Source: Nevskiaceae bacterium (GTDB lineage Bacteria > Pseudomonadota > Gammaproteobacteria > Nevskiales > Nevskiaceae). Taken from it: a stretch of DNA of 64,000 nt. A program made the position numbers and the translations under genes. The notes under the pieces were generated by a model. It saw only the letters and a program-made list of their open reading frames with translations, was not told where the DNA came from and ran no database searches. Location: the NCBI GenBank assembly GCA_004297005.1, contig SCVA01000024.1, positions 124,001 to 188,000 of the forward strand, read 5' to 3'. How positions within the stretch are numbered: position 1 is the stretch's first letter; each line of letters opens with the position of its first letter. Of the stretch, positions 52,090 to 61,100 are shown piece after piece.

Positions 52090-52620
52090 TCAGGCCCCGA
52101 ACCACATGCGGCCGAGCAGGCCGTCACGGTCGAGGAAGTGATGCTTGAAGGCCGCCAGCACATGCACGCCCACCAGCACCAGCAGCCCGGTCGCCAACAG
52201 TTCGTGCACCTCGTGCAACACCCCGGCCAGCGCCTTGTCGCGGCCGACCAGATCCGGCAACTGCACCAGACCCAGATAGACCACCGGATAGCCAGACGCC
52301 GAGCTGTACAACCAGCCGGATAGCGGCAGGATGAAGATCAGGAGGTAGAGCCCGCGGTGGCCCCATTCCGAAGCCTGTTGCTGCCAGGCGGGCATGCCGG
52401 AGGGCAGCGGCGGCGGGCGATGCGTCAGGCGCCAGGTCAGGCGCAGCAGCGCCAGCAGGAACACCGTCACCCCGATCCACTTGTGCCAGCTGTAGTACTT
52501 GAGCTTGGCCGGCGACAGCGGCAGATCGGTCATGAACCAGCCCAGACCGAAGCCCCCGGCAATCAACAGCGCGACCAGCCAGTGCAGGCTGACGGCGGTG
52601 CGGGTGTAGCGCTGAGTCAT
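52090..52620 (-). CDS. cytochrome b561
   Basis: A 176-residue membrane protein with four segments and the haem-ligand histidines of bacterial cytochrome b561 (CybB/YceJ type): RYTRTAVSLHWLVALLIAGG, YSWHKWIGVTVFLLALLRLT, HRGLYLLIFILPLSGWLYSS and LHEVHELLATGLLVLVGVHV followed by AAFKHHFLDRDGLLGRM. It moves electrons across the inner membrane between quinone and periplasmic partners, binding two b haems. First gene of an operon with the two YceI genes; a short leader precedes it. The tRNA-Leu gene lies 129 bases upstream on the same strand. Confidence 0.93.
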   Translation of the reverse strand: MTQRYTRTAVSLHWLVALLIAGGFGLGWFMTDLPLSPAKLKYYSWHKWIGVTVFLLALLRLTWRLTHRPPPLPSGMPAWQQQASEWGHRGLYLLIFILPLSGWLYSSASGYPVVYLGLVQLPDLVGRDKALAGVLHEVHELLATGLLVLVGVHVLAAFKHHFLDRDGLLGRMWFGA

Positions 52621-52748
52621 CGCTTCACTCCAGTTGAACGATGCGCAGCAGCTTAGGCCTTGGCTCAGCCGCTTAGTAAGCGGAATGTTTTGAGCCCTTC
52701 ATTCAGTTGGTTTGAATCAGCGCATCGGGAGCGCGTGGCCGAATAGCC

Positions 52749-52835
52749 TGGTGCGACTGGCCGGACTCGAACCGGCACGCCATTGCTGGCACAAGATTTT
52801 AAGTCTCGGGCGTCTACCGATTTCGCCACAGTCGC
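52749..52835 (-). tRNA. tRNA-Leu (anticodon TAA)
   Basis: An 87-base class II tRNA with encoded CCA. Acceptor GCGACTG pairs with 3' CAGTCGC; the anticodon loop is CTTAAAA giving anticodon TAA, and a long variable arm precedes GGTTCGAGTCC of the T arm. The TGGCGAAATCGGTAGACGC D-arm is typical of leucine tRNAs. Confidence 0.93.
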
Positions 52836-52888
52836 GCGCCGCCATTGTACCGGCAGCGGCGGCAGCAGCTCGCGCCAGACGAGCCCGT

Positions 52889-54502
52889 TCAGTGCACGCC
52901 GAGGATCAGGTCGGCGGCCTTCTCGGCGATCATGGTGGTCGGCGCATTGGTATTGGAGCCGACCAGGGTCGGCATGACCGAGGCATCGACCACCCGCAGG
53001 CCGGCGATACCTCGCACCCGCAACTGCGGATCGACCACCGCCATGGCATCGACACCCATCTTGCAGGTCCCCACCGGGTGGTAGGTGGTCTCGGCGTTGC
53101 GCCGCACCCAGTCGGCCAGCTCGGCATCGCTCTGCAGGGCCGCCCCCGGGCTCAGTTCCTCGCCACGGTGCGGCGCGAAGGCCGGCTGCGCCAACACCTC
53201 GCGGGTGCGGCGCAGACCGGCCACCAGCTTGCGCACATCGCCGTCCTCGGCGAGGTAGTTGGGGTCGATACGCGGCGGCGCCAGCGGATCGGGGCTGTGC
53301 AGACCCACCCGACCACGCGAGCGTGGACGCAGCTCGTAGAGGTAGGCGATGTAGCCATAGCCGCGCAGCATCGGCCGCAGGTTCAGGCCGTGGCTGAGAT
53401 TGGGAAAAGGCCCGAAATGCCATTGCAGGTCCGGCCGCGGCTCCTCCGGCGTGGAGCGGAAGAAACCGCCCGCCTCCGGCCCATTGCTGGTCAGCGAACC
53501 GCGCCGCGCGAACAGGAACAGCAGCAGCGCCCACAGCGAACGCAGCAGCGAGCTGGGATGGAAGGACAGGGCCAGGCGGCTGCGCTCGCGGGTCTCGATG
53601 ATCACCTCCAGGTGATCCTGCAGGTTCTCGCCCACGCCCGGCAGCTCCTGTACCAGCGGGATGCCGTGCCGCTCCAGCTCGGCGCGCGGGCCGATGCCGG
53701 AGAGCATCAACAACTGCGGCGACTGGAAGGCGCCGGCACTCAGGATCACCTCGCGGCGGGCGCGCAGCTCCTGCTCCTCGTCGCCGGAGACTCGTAGGCG
53801 CACACCCACCGCCCGCCCCTGTTCGATCAGCACCCGCGTCACCTGCGCGCCGGTGAGGATGTCGAGATTGGGCCGGCGCCGGACCTCCGGCCCCAGATAG
53901 GCGCGGGCATTGCTGCAACGCAGGCCATCCTTCTGGAACACCTTGAACTGCCCGACCCCCTCCTGTTCGGCGCCGTTGAAGTCCTCGTTACGGCGCTCTC
54001 CGGCCTGCACCGCGGCGGTGACGAAAACCTCGCTGAGCGGATTGGTGTAGCGACGCTCGCTGACATGCAGGGGGCCTTCGCGGCCGTGAAACGGCCGGTC
54101 GCGTTCGGCGAGCGGCGCGTGGTAGCTCTCCGAGCGCCTGAAGTAAGGCAGCACCTCGGCATAGGACCAGCCCTCGCAGCCTAAGCTGGCCCAGTGGTCG
54201 TAGTCCCAGGCATGGCCACGCGTACAGACGGTGGCGTTGATGCTGCTGCAACCGCCCAGGGTCTTGCCACGCGGCTGGTAGGTGCGGCGGCCGCCCAGGT
54301 GGGCCTGCGGCTCACTCCAGAACTTCCAGTTGGCGAACCAGCCACGCACCAGGGCCACCACGCCGAAGGGCAGATGGATCAGCGGATTGCGGTCGTCCGG
54401 GCCAGCCTCGATCAGTGCCACCCGGAGCGCCGGGTCGGCGGACAGCCGGTTGGCCAGCACACAGCCGGCGCTGCCGGCGCCGACAATCACGTAGTCGTAC
54501 AT
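52889..54502 (-). CDS. GMC-family oxidoreductase (choline/alcohol dehydrogenase-like)
   Basis: A 537-residue flavoprotein starting MYDYVIVGAGSAGCVLANRL (ATG 54502), where the FAD-binding Rossmann motif begins; the frame extends 8 codons more. GMC signatures: RGKTLGGCSSINATVCTRGH and ILSAGAFQSPQLLMLSGIGP. The C-terminal domain has TTYHPVGTCKMG with the catalytic His and GSNTNAPTTMIAEKAADLIL. It oxidises an alcohol to the aldehyde or ketone, with electrons going to a quinone or cytochrome. Next on the strand is a Baeyer-Villiger-type monooxygenase gene, so it may oxidise a secondary alcohol to the ketone that the monooxygenase then acts on. The partner gene is 61 bases upstream. Confidence 0.92.
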   Translation of the reverse strand: MYDYVIVGAGSAGCVLANRLSADPALRVALIEAGPDDRNPLIHLPFGVVALVRGWFANWKFWSEPQAHLGGRRTYQPRGKTLGGCSSINATVCTRGHAWDYDHWASLGCEGWSYAEVLPYFRRSESYHAPLAERDRPFHGREGPLHVSERRYTNPLSEVFVTAAVQAGERRNEDFNGAEQEGVGQFKVFQKDGLRCSNARAYLGPEVRRRPNLDILTGAQVTRVLIEQGRAVGVRLRVSGDEEQELRARREVILSAGAFQSPQLLMLSGIGPRAELERHGIPLVQELPGVGENLQDHLEVIIETRERSRLALSFHPSSLLRSLWALLLFLFARRGSLTSNGPEAGGFFRSTPEEPRPDLQWHFGPFPNLSHGLNLRPMLRGYGYIAYLYELRPRSRGRVGLHSPDPLAPPRIDPNYLAEDGDVRKLVAGLRRTREVLAQPAFAPHRGEELSPGAALQSDAELADWVRRNAETTYHPVGTCKMGVDAMAVVDPQLRVRGIAGLRVVDASVMPTLVGSNTNAPTTMIAEKAADLILGVH

Positions 54503-54563
54503 GCGGTCTCCTCGTCTTGTTTTCATCCGCCCGCGCGAACCGACGTCTCCGGCCGCGAGTGCC

Positions 54564-56036
54564 TCAAGGGCCCGCGAACTGGTAGCGCGCCAGATCGGGC
54601 TTGGCGGTGCGGCGACGGTACTCGCGCATCAGACCGATCCAGTTGTTGGTGTTGCGTCCCTCGGCGGTCTTGTACCAGGACTGGCAACTGCCCTCGAAGG
54701 TGGATTCGGCGCTGCGTCGCTGCACCTCGGCGACATACTCGGCCTGCGCGTCGGCGCGCAGATCGGCGTAGCGCCAGCCGCTGGCGCGCTGGGCGGCGAT
54801 CAACTGGCTGACGTAGCGCTGCTGGCATTCCAGCATGTAGACGATGGAGCCGGAGCCGACATTGGTGTTGGGCCCGTAGAGCAGGAACAGATTGGGAAAG
54901 CCGCTGACGCTGATGCCCAGATAGGCCTCCGCGCCGCCCCGCCACTGCTCGCGCAGCTCGCGGCCATCCAGGCCGCGAATCTGCATCGGCGCCAGGAACT
55001 CGGTGGCGGCGAAGCCGGTGCCATAGATCACCGCATCCACCTCGCGGAGCTTGCCATCGGCGCTACGCACGCCCTTGGGCTCCAGCGCCTGCACCGCCTC
55101 GCTGACCACTTCGACGTTCGGCCGGGTCAGCGCCGGATACCAGTCGTTGCTGAGCAGGATGCGCTTGCAGCCCACCGGAAAGTCCGGCGTCAGCCGCCGC
55201 CGCAGCGCGGGGTCGCGCACCTGCCGCCAGAGCTGGAACTTGGCGAGCCCGGTCACCAGCCGCTCCAGCCAGCGATGGCCCATGTAGGCGTAGGCCAGCA
55301 GTTCGGTGATGCCGTAGATGCGCAGGCGGTCCAGCTTCTCGATCACCGGCAGGCGGTTGAGCAGGCCGCGCATGAACGGCGAGATCGGCCGCTCGACCTT
55401 GGGGATGGTCCAGCCCGGCGTGCGCTGGTAGAGGTAGAGCTGCTGTACCTCTTTGGCGATTTCCGGCACGAACTGCACGGCGCTGGCGCCGGTGCCGATC
55501 ACTGCCACGGTCTTTCCCTTGAGGTCGTAGTCGTGATCCCAGTGCGCGGAGTGGAAGGCCTTGCCGGCGAACTGGTCGCCGCCCGGGATGCGCGGATAGG
55601 CCGGCCGGTGCAACTGGCCGACGGCGCTGACGAGAAACCGGGCCTCGTGCACGCCGCCACCGGCGAGGCGGATGCGCCAGACGCCGCGCGCGGCGTCGAA
55701 GTCCGCGCCCTCCACCTCGGTGCGGAAGCGGATGTGCCTCTGCAAATCGAACTTGCGGCTGCAATGGCGTAGGTAATCGAGGATTTCCGGCTGCCGGGCA
55801 TAGCGCCAGGCCCAGGGATAATGGCTCTCGAAGGAAAACGAATAGAGGTGCGAGGGCACGTCGCAGCCGGAACCCGGATAGCGGTTCTCGCGCCAGGTGC
55901 CGCCGACGTCGTCGGCCTTCTCGAAGATCACTAGGGAGTCGATACCGGCCTGCTTCAGATGCCAGGCCATGCCCAGGCCACCGAAGCCGGTGCCGATGAT
56001 CGCGACCGTGCTGGCGCTGCTAGTCTCCGCCGTCAT
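54564..56036 (-). CDS. flavin-containing Baeyer-Villiger-type monooxygenase
   Basis: A 490-residue two-Rossmann flavoprotein. The FAD motif is AIIGTGFGGLGMAWHLKQAG, the Baeyer-Villiger fingerprint is FAGKAFHSAHWDHDYDLKGK (F-x-G-x-x-x-H-x-x-x-W-D), and the NADPH site is AVIGTGASAVQFVPEIAKEV. The YPGSGCDVPSHLYSFSFES segment is typical of the CzcO/FMO group. It inserts oxygen next to a ketone or oxygenates nitrogen or sulfur, using NADPH and O2. It is followed by the GMC oxidoreductase gene and divergent from an AraC regulator gene, so the three probably form a small catabolic module. Substrate is unknown. Confidence 0.92.
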   Translation of the reverse strand: MTAETSSASTVAIIGTGFGGLGMAWHLKQAGIDSLVIFEKADDVGGTWRENRYPGSGCDVPSHLYSFSFESHYPWAWRYARQPEILDYLRHCSRKFDLQRHIRFRTEVEGADFDAARGVWRIRLAGGGVHEARFLVSAVGQLHRPAYPRIPGGDQFAGKAFHSAHWDHDYDLKGKTVAVIGTGASAVQFVPEIAKEVQQLYLYQRTPGWTIPKVERPISPFMRGLLNRLPVIEKLDRLRIYGITELLAYAYMGHRWLERLVTGLAKFQLWRQVRDPALRRRLTPDFPVGCKRILLSNDWYPALTRPNVEVVSEAVQALEPKGVRSADGKLREVDAVIYGTGFAATEFLAPMQIRGLDGRELREQWRGGAEAYLGISVSGFPNLFLLYGPNTNVGSGSIVYMLECQQRYVSQLIAAQRASGWRYADLRADAQAEYVAEVQRRSAESTFEGSCQSWYKTAEGRNTNNWIGLMREYRRRTAKPDLARYQFAGP

Positions 56037-56150
56037 TTTTTAAGCTCTCCTCCTGCTAGTTTGGTCAGCATCACCGCATTCGCCGGCGGCGTGGATGACG
56101 GCCCCGGACATTCGATTGATAATCCGGGCCAGTTTCCCACTCCCCCGCCC

Positions 56151-57182
56151 ATGTCGCTGACCGAAGTGCGCCGCAACATGGTCAGCGCGCAGGTGCTGGC
56201 CCGCTTCGCCGCCGAGCGCGGCCTCTCGCAGGCCGTCAGCCTGGCGGACACCGGCATCAGCCCCGAGGCGCTCGCCGATCCACAAAGCGAGATCAGCGCC
56301 GAGCAGGAGCTGCAGCTGGTGCGCAATCTGCTGCGCGGCCTAGGACCACGCCCAGGCCTGGGCCTGGAGGCCGGCCTGCGCTACCACCTTTCCACCTACG
56401 GCATCTGGGGCTTCGCCCTGCTCAGCTGCAAGAACTTCCGCGCGGTAGCCGAGGTGGTGGAGCGCTATCTCGACCTCAGCTATGCCTTCATCCGCTTCCG
56501 CACCCGGATCGAACCCGGCGTGCTGCAGATCCTGCTCGACGACAGCGCTCTCCCCGAGGATGTACGGCCGTTCTTTCTGGAGCGCGACTTCGCCGCCTGG
56601 TCCAACGCCATGCGCGAGCTGCAACCGCAGGGCCTGCCGGTGCTGGCCGCGGAACTGCGCCTGCCGCGTCCGGACGACGCCGGGCGCTATATCGCGCTCT
56701 GCGGGGTGGAGCCGCGCTTCGACGCCGAGTCCAACCGCATCCACCTCGACCCCGCCCTGCTCGACACCCCCCTGCCCCAGGGCGATGCCCTGATCGCCCA
56801 GCTCTGCCTGGAGCAGTGCCGGCAGCTGCTGGAGAAGCGCAAGCGGCGCAGCGGCGTCTCCGGCCAGGTGCGCGACCGGCTGTTCCAGCTGGCCGGCCAG
56901 ATGCCCTCGCTGGACCGCATCGCCGGCGAGCTGCAACTCGCACCGCGCAGCCTGCGCCGGCATCTGGAGCAGGAGGGCACCAGCTTCCGCGCGCTCGCCG
57001 ACGAGGTGCTGGAGACCCTGGCCGAAGAACTCCTGATCGTCGCCAACATGAAGCTGGAGGAAGTCGCCCAGCGTCTGGGCTATGCCGAACCGGCCAGCTT
57101 CATCCACGCCTTCAAGCGCTGGAAGGGCATCTCGCCCAACGCCTACCGCGAGCAGCAGCGCAAGACCGCGCCCGGCCGCTGA
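56151..57182 (+). CDS. AraC family transcriptional regulator
   Basis: A 343-residue regulator with an N-terminal Arabinose_bd-like ligand domain (about 15-200; RYHLSTYGIWGFALLSCKNF) and a C-terminal pair of helix-turn-helix motifs (about 240-335). The first is SLDRIAGELQLAPRSLRRHL and the second VAQRLGYAEPASFIHAFKRW, closing with KGISPNAYREQQR, the AraC signature. I start at the ATG 56151; the open frame upstream reads into the divergent monooxygenase gene and has no match. This AraC type is common beside oxidative catabolism genes for long-chain, terpene or steroid substrates. It is likely an activator of the divergent monooxygenase-dehydrogenase pair, which is inference. Confidence 0.93.
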   Translation: MSLTEVRRNMVSAQVLARFAAERGLSQAVSLADTGISPEALADPQSEISAEQELQLVRNLLRGLGPRPGLGLEAGLRYHLSTYGIWGFALLSCKNFRAVAEVVERYLDLSYAFIRFRTRIEPGVLQILLDDSALPEDVRPFFLERDFAAWSNAMRELQPQGLPVLAAELRLPRPDDAGRYIALCGVEPRFDAESNRIHLDPALLDTPLPQGDALIAQLCLEQCRQLLEKRKRRSGVSGQVRDRLFQLAGQMPSLDRIAGELQLAPRSLRRHLEQEGTSFRALADEVLETLAEELLIVANMKLEEVAQRLGYAEPASFIHAFKRWKGISPNAYREQQRKTAPGR

Positions 57183-57185
57183 GCG

Positions 57186-59591
57186 CTACAGCGTCTTCAG
57201 ATACTCGATCAGCGCCCGCCGCTCGGCATCGCTGAGCACGCGGCTGAACTCGTGGCCCTGGCGCCCCTGGCTGTAGGCCAGCGTGTTGTAGATCTTGCGG
57301 CGCTCGATCTCGGCGGTGCTCATCAGTGGCTGCGTCGGCAGATACCAGAGCAAGGGGTTGTTGCCGTAGATGCCGGACAGCAGGCGCTGCAACAGGGTCG
57401 GTGCCTCCGGGTCGTCCGGGTTGCAGTCCACGTAGGGCATCGCACCGGCGACGTCGCAGGCCAGCGCCTCATACTTCCAGCCCAGACGGGCCGGGTCGTA
57501 GGCGCGCGCCAGATCGCTGTCGTAGCCCATCACCACCTGCCCTGCCTGATCGGCGCGTGCGGGCGTCGACAGCCGTCGCCAGATCACCGGCCGGCTGTCG
57601 GGGGCTAGCACCCCCCAGACATCCGGCACCGCGCCGTTGTGGAAGTACGGGGCGCTGGCCCAGACCCCGTACAGCGGCGGCGCCAGATAGCCTGGCGCGC
57701 GGCTGCCGCGCAGCTCCGAGCGGTTCTGCGGACCGCAATCGAGTTCCACCGGACCACCGACGGTTTCCGGGTAGGCGAAGAAGTCCTTCTTGCCGTAGAC
57801 CTCGGCCGCCTCGTTGTCGCTGTCCACCCGCGCCGGATCGGTACCGATGAGATCGCGCGGCACGATGTAGCTGGCCTGGCCTTCCAGCGCCGGGCTGTCG
57901 AGATAGGCCGGGTCGTGCGCGTAGCGCGGCGAGTAGACGCCGTGGCAACTGGCGCAGGAGCCATTGCCGCCGGCCGGCCTCGGCACCGGATTGTCGAGGC
58001 CCGCGCCCCAGAGATCCTTGGCGTGGAACAGGATCGCGCCCTGCTCGGCCAGCGCGCGGTCCACCGCCAGCGGGTACTCGGGCGACTTCAGAGACATCAG
58101 ATAGCTGTCGCCGGCGCGCGCATGCGCCTGCACCCAGGCGGTGGCGGCGGCGGTGTCGAAAGGCACCGGCGCATCCATCATCGGGATGAAGAAGCCGAGG
58201 TCGGAGCGCAGCGCGTCCATCGCCAGGAAGCCGTCCTGGAACTTCACCGCGCGGTGGCCCATGTTCCACCAGGCCGGCGCGTCCAGCGAGCCGCCATTGG
58301 GCGCGGTGACGAAGAACTGGAAGGCCTCGGCGCTGAGCTGGGCGTCCAGGGTCAGCAGCACGATGATCTGCAGGGCCAGGGCATTGTTGGTGCCACGGGT
58401 CTTGCCGACGCTGATCGCCCCCAGCGAGCCGGCACCGGGCACATTCAGCCCCATGCCGGTCTCGTTGAGCAGCAGCGGAAACTCGCTGAGGCTGTTGCTG
58501 TTGCCGTAGATCGCGTTGCGGCCCTCGGCATCGCTGCCGCCGGCACCGCTGTGGCAGACGTGGCAGGTGACGCCGATGGTTCCGCTGTAGCGGCCATCGG
58601 CCGTGCGCAACTGCGTAAGCGCGGTGGGCAACTGACCGCTGCCGCCGTTGCTGGCATTGGGGTCTTCACCCGGCAGCGGATAAGGATTGCGGGCATTCGC
58701 CAGCGACAGGCCATAGCGCTCGGCAGCGAGCCGGTCGTAGTTGTCTGGCCGCGCGCTCAGACCCCATTTGCTCCACAGGCCGGCATAGGTGTCGGCGCTG
58801 AAGGACAGGAAGCCGTCGGTATCGGTGCCAGCGAAGAAGCTGCCGGCACCGGCGCCGCCGTTGCCCAGGATCAGCGCCTCGCCGCGTGCCGCAAAATCGC
58901 GCAGTTCGCCGCAGGTCTTCGCCGCCGGCTCCTCACCGACCAGGGCGGGGTCGGCGTGGCAGTCCTTCCAGTAGGCGTTGAAGTACACCGCCTTGCCGGC
59001 GTTGACACCGGGGCGGATCAGCGCCCGTGGATCGGTCGGCAGCAGCGTGTCGTCGGGCTTGCCGGCGCAGAAATCGAACCAAGCATGACCACCCCGGGCG
59101 CTGCCCAGCAGCGGCCGCTCCTCGACGCCATCGCCACCGCCGCTCAGCGAGCAGGCGGCGGGATCGACATAGCCCTGCAACAGCGCCGCCACCTCCGCGT
59201 AGGCTGCCGAGCCCACCGGCCAGGGCGCGCCGCCACTGTGACTGCGGGTGTCGGTGCCGGACGCCATGCGCAGAATGCGCGAGGGCGTACTCGCCGCGCC
59301 GCCCAGCGCCTCCCAGGAGGCCTTGAGCTTGGCCGCGTCCTGCGCGGAATCGCTGCCCAGCTGGAACAGCCGGCCGTCGGGCACATCGCCCAACCCGCCC
59401 GGCACGTGGCAGGTGCGGCAGTAGTCCAGCCGGGGCTGCACACGCTCACTGAACAGCGTCGCACAGTCCTTCACCGTAGTGCCGCCGCCGTCGGCGTCCG
59501 GGCTTGCGTCGGCAGCCAGATCGTAGTTGCCGGCTGAGCCACAGCCGGCCAGCAGCAGGGCGAGCAGCGCCACCGCGCCGGCGCGCTTCAT
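57186..59591 (-). CDS. three-heme c-type lipoprotein, rubber-oxygenase (RoxA)-like
   Basis: An 801-residue lipoprotein (lipobox LLAGC, Cys17). Three CxxCH haem sites: 58-62 (CRTCH), 343-347 (CHVCH) and 546-550 (CASCH). The last two are about 200 residues apart, as I recall for the two haems of rubber oxygenase RoxA, and the PPLYGVWASAPYFHNGAVPD segment fits the MauG/RoxA di-haem family. The extra N-terminal site is not a RoxA feature and may pass electrons. RoxA-like enzymes cleave polyisoprene or act as di-haem peroxidases. Stop is followed downstream by AraC gene's end, three bases away. The next gene upstream is DUF3570 (overlapping 4 bases at 59588). Function inferred, not shown. Confidence 0.75.
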   Translation of the reverse strand: MKRAGAVALLALLLAGCGSAGNYDLAADASPDADGGGTTVKDCATLFSERVQPRLDYCRTCHVPGGLGDVPDGRLFQLGSDSAQDAAKLKASWEALGGAASTPSRILRMASGTDTRSHSGGAPWPVGSAAYAEVAALLQGYVDPAACSLSGGGDGVEERPLLGSARGGHAWFDFCAGKPDDTLLPTDPRALIRPGVNAGKAVYFNAYWKDCHADPALVGEEPAAKTCGELRDFAARGEALILGNGGAGAGSFFAGTDTDGFLSFSADTYAGLWSKWGLSARPDNYDRLAAERYGLSLANARNPYPLPGEDPNASNGGSGQLPTALTQLRTADGRYSGTIGVTCHVCHSGAGGSDAEGRNAIYGNSNSLSEFPLLLNETGMGLNVPGAGSLGAISVGKTRGTNNALALQIIVLLTLDAQLSAEAFQFFVTAPNGGSLDAPAWWNMGHRAVKFQDGFLAMDALRSDLGFFIPMMDAPVPFDTAAATAWVQAHARAGDSYLMSLKSPEYPLAVDRALAEQGAILFHAKDLWGAGLDNPVPRPAGGNGSCASCHGVYSPRYAHDPAYLDSPALEGQASYIVPRDLIGTDPARVDSDNEAAEVYGKKDFFAYPETVGGPVELDCGPQNRSELRGSRAPGYLAPPLYGVWASAPYFHNGAVPDVWGVLAPDSRPVIWRRLSTPARADQAGQVVMGYDSDLARAYDPARLGWKYEALACDVAGAMPYVDCNPDDPEAPTLLQRLLSGIYGNNPLLWYLPTQPLMSTAEIERRKIYNTLAYSQGRQGHEFSRVLSDAERRALIEYLKTL

Positions 59592-60871
59592 GGCGTCGCC
59601 GGGACGATCTGCACCGGCGCCGGCAGGGCCGGCTCCGGTTGTAGCGCACCGCCGCTGCGCGGAGTGGGCGGCGCCAGCGACCAGCGATAGCTGAGCGCGG
59701 CACTGACCACCAGGAAGTCCACCAGCCCCGGACTCTCATCACTGACCGAGCGCAGCGCGAAATCGCCATCGCTTTGGTAGGCCTCGACGGCGGCCGAGAA
59801 GGAAAAACCCCGCCAGCTCTTCTCCGCCGCGACACGGCCGCTGAGGGCACCGTAGGCGGAGAGCCGGTAGTCGCTGCTGTAAAAGCCGTCCTCGCGGGTG
59901 GCGTTGTAGTAGGGCCGGTAGAAGTTGGCGTGGCCCTGCTGATACCAGCGCAGGCTGGGCGTGAGACGCCAGTCGGACGGCAGCTTCTGCACCCAGGCGA
60001 CTTCCAGGCTGTCGGAGGCCACGCCCCAGTTGTCGGTGTAATAGCGCGCATCGACGTGCAGCGCCGCCTGCAGGGAGCGCAGGTAGTGGCGCAGACGGCC
60101 GGTCAGCGCCCACTGATTGCGATCCGGTGGTCGCGAGTCCGGCAGCAGGTTGGCATCGACATAGGCCAGCTTGTAGGGGTCGGAGAGATAGCCGTCGCTG
60201 TAGCTGTAAGACAGCCCGAGCTGCGCCACCGTCTGTGGCGTCAGCACCCGGCTCAAGCCGGCATAGGCGGTGAAGCTGTCCTTGTCGGCCTTGGCGATAC
60301 GGTTAGGGAAGCGCGCGCTGCCGCCGTCGGTGGGTTTCAACTGGTCGTAGGAGTAACCCAGACCGGCGGACAGTGTGTTGAGTCGTTGATTGAAATCCCA
60401 CTCGGCTTCGACTCCGCCGGAATAGGCGAGATAGTCGTCCTCCTTGGAAACACCCAGGCTCAGCGCGCGCCGGCCCTGCTCCAGATGCTGGCGCGCACGC
60501 CCCTGCAGGACCGTGCGCTGGTCTTGGATGCTGGCGCCGGAGAGCACCTGGATGGCCTGGCCGCCGCTGCCAGGAGCGACATACCAGGGCGAGGCGCCGG
60601 ACATGGTTTCCAGCATCAGGTCGGCGCTGAAATCCCAGGCCTCGCCGTAGGGATGCAGCAGGTGGAACTGATGGCTGTCGACCTCGTAGCGCTCGCCGGC
60701 ACCGCCATTGGTGGCGCTGGCCGGCAGGCTCGCCTCCTGGTAGTGCGAATAGCGATAACCGGCGTCGGCCTGTTCCTCGGCCCAGGCCTGGGCCTCGCCG
60801 GAATAGCCGGGCAGCGCGGCAGCGGCAGCGCTCAAGGCCAGCAGGGCGCGCGAGGGTTTGGGTGTGCTCAT
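59588..60871 (-). CDS. DUF3570 outer-membrane beta-barrel-like protein
   Basis: A 427-residue protein with a signal peptide (about 1-28). The rest is long amphipathic strands with aromatic residues, for example FPNRIAKADKDSFTAYAGLS and WALTGRLRHYLRSLQAALHV, as in an outer-membrane barrel. The N-terminal portion ADAGYRYSHYQEASLPASAT and MSGASPWY fit DUF3570. It overlaps the RoxA-like gene by 4 bases and lies 10 bases after the DUF4266 gene, so all four genes (57186-61612) form one operon. DUF3570 proteins are often grouped with DUF4266, thioredoxin-like and flavin-transferase genes. It may be a porin or an anchor for the haem protein. Confidence 0.85.
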   Translation of the reverse strand: MSTPKPSRALLALSAAAAALPGYSGEAQAWAEEQADAGYRYSHYQEASLPASATNGGAGERYEVDSHQFHLLHPYGEAWDFSADLMLETMSGASPWYVAPGSGGQAIQVLSGASIQDQRTVLQGRARQHLEQGRRALSLGVSKEDDYLAYSGGVEAEWDFNQRLNTLSAGLGYSYDQLKPTDGGSARFPNRIAKADKDSFTAYAGLSRVLTPQTVAQLGLSYSYSDGYLSDPYKLAYVDANLLPDSRPPDRNQWALTGRLRHYLRSLQAALHVDARYYTDNWGVASDSLEVAWVQKLPSDWRLTPSLRWYQQGHANFYRPYYNATREDGFYSSDYRLSAYGALSGRVAAEKSWRGFSFSAAVEAYQSDGDFALRSVSDESPGLVDFLVVSAALSYRWSLAPPTPRSGGALQPEPALPAPVQIVPATP

Positions 60872-60881
60872 GGGCCGGCGC

Positions 60882-61100
60882 TCAGTTGCAGCCGCAGCCG
60901 CCGCCGCCCAGGGCCGGGCCGCCGATGGCGGCTTCCTTGCTCTGGTAGGTGTGGCTGCGGATCGCGCCCTCCTCGACCAGGCCGCGCTCCCAGGCCATCT
61001 CCGGCCGGGCCAGGTCCTCGCGTTGCCAGGGCTGCACCGGTTGCAGGCCGCAGCCGGCCAGCAACAGCGCGCCCGCCAGGGGCAGGCTCTTGGTCTTCAT
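60882..61100 (-). CDS. DUF4266 small lipoprotein
   Basis: A 72-residue lipoprotein from the ATG 61100 (MKTKSLPLAGALLLAGCGLQ), Cys17. The DUF4266 core is PVQPWQREDLARPEMAWERG with the conserved Trp residues, then LVEEGAIRSHTYQSKEAAIG, and a C-terminal Gly/Cys tail GGGGCGCN. The Cys pair at the very end may bind metal or form disulfides, perhaps the substrate of the adjacent TlpA-like protein. Its ATG overlaps the TlpA gene stop by 4 bases. DUF4266 proteins regularly occur with DUF3570; their job is unknown. The long open frame to 61676 is the reading of another gene. Confidence 0.88.
   Translation of the reverse strand: MKTKSLPLAGALLLAGCGLQPVQPWQREDLARPEMAWERGLVEEGAIRSHTYQSKEAAIGGPALGGGGCGCN

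Noticed and set aside
57639-59537. 632-residue plus-strand open frame opposite the haem lipoprotein
   Set aside because: Antisense shadow; the minus-strand gene has a lipobox and three haem sites.
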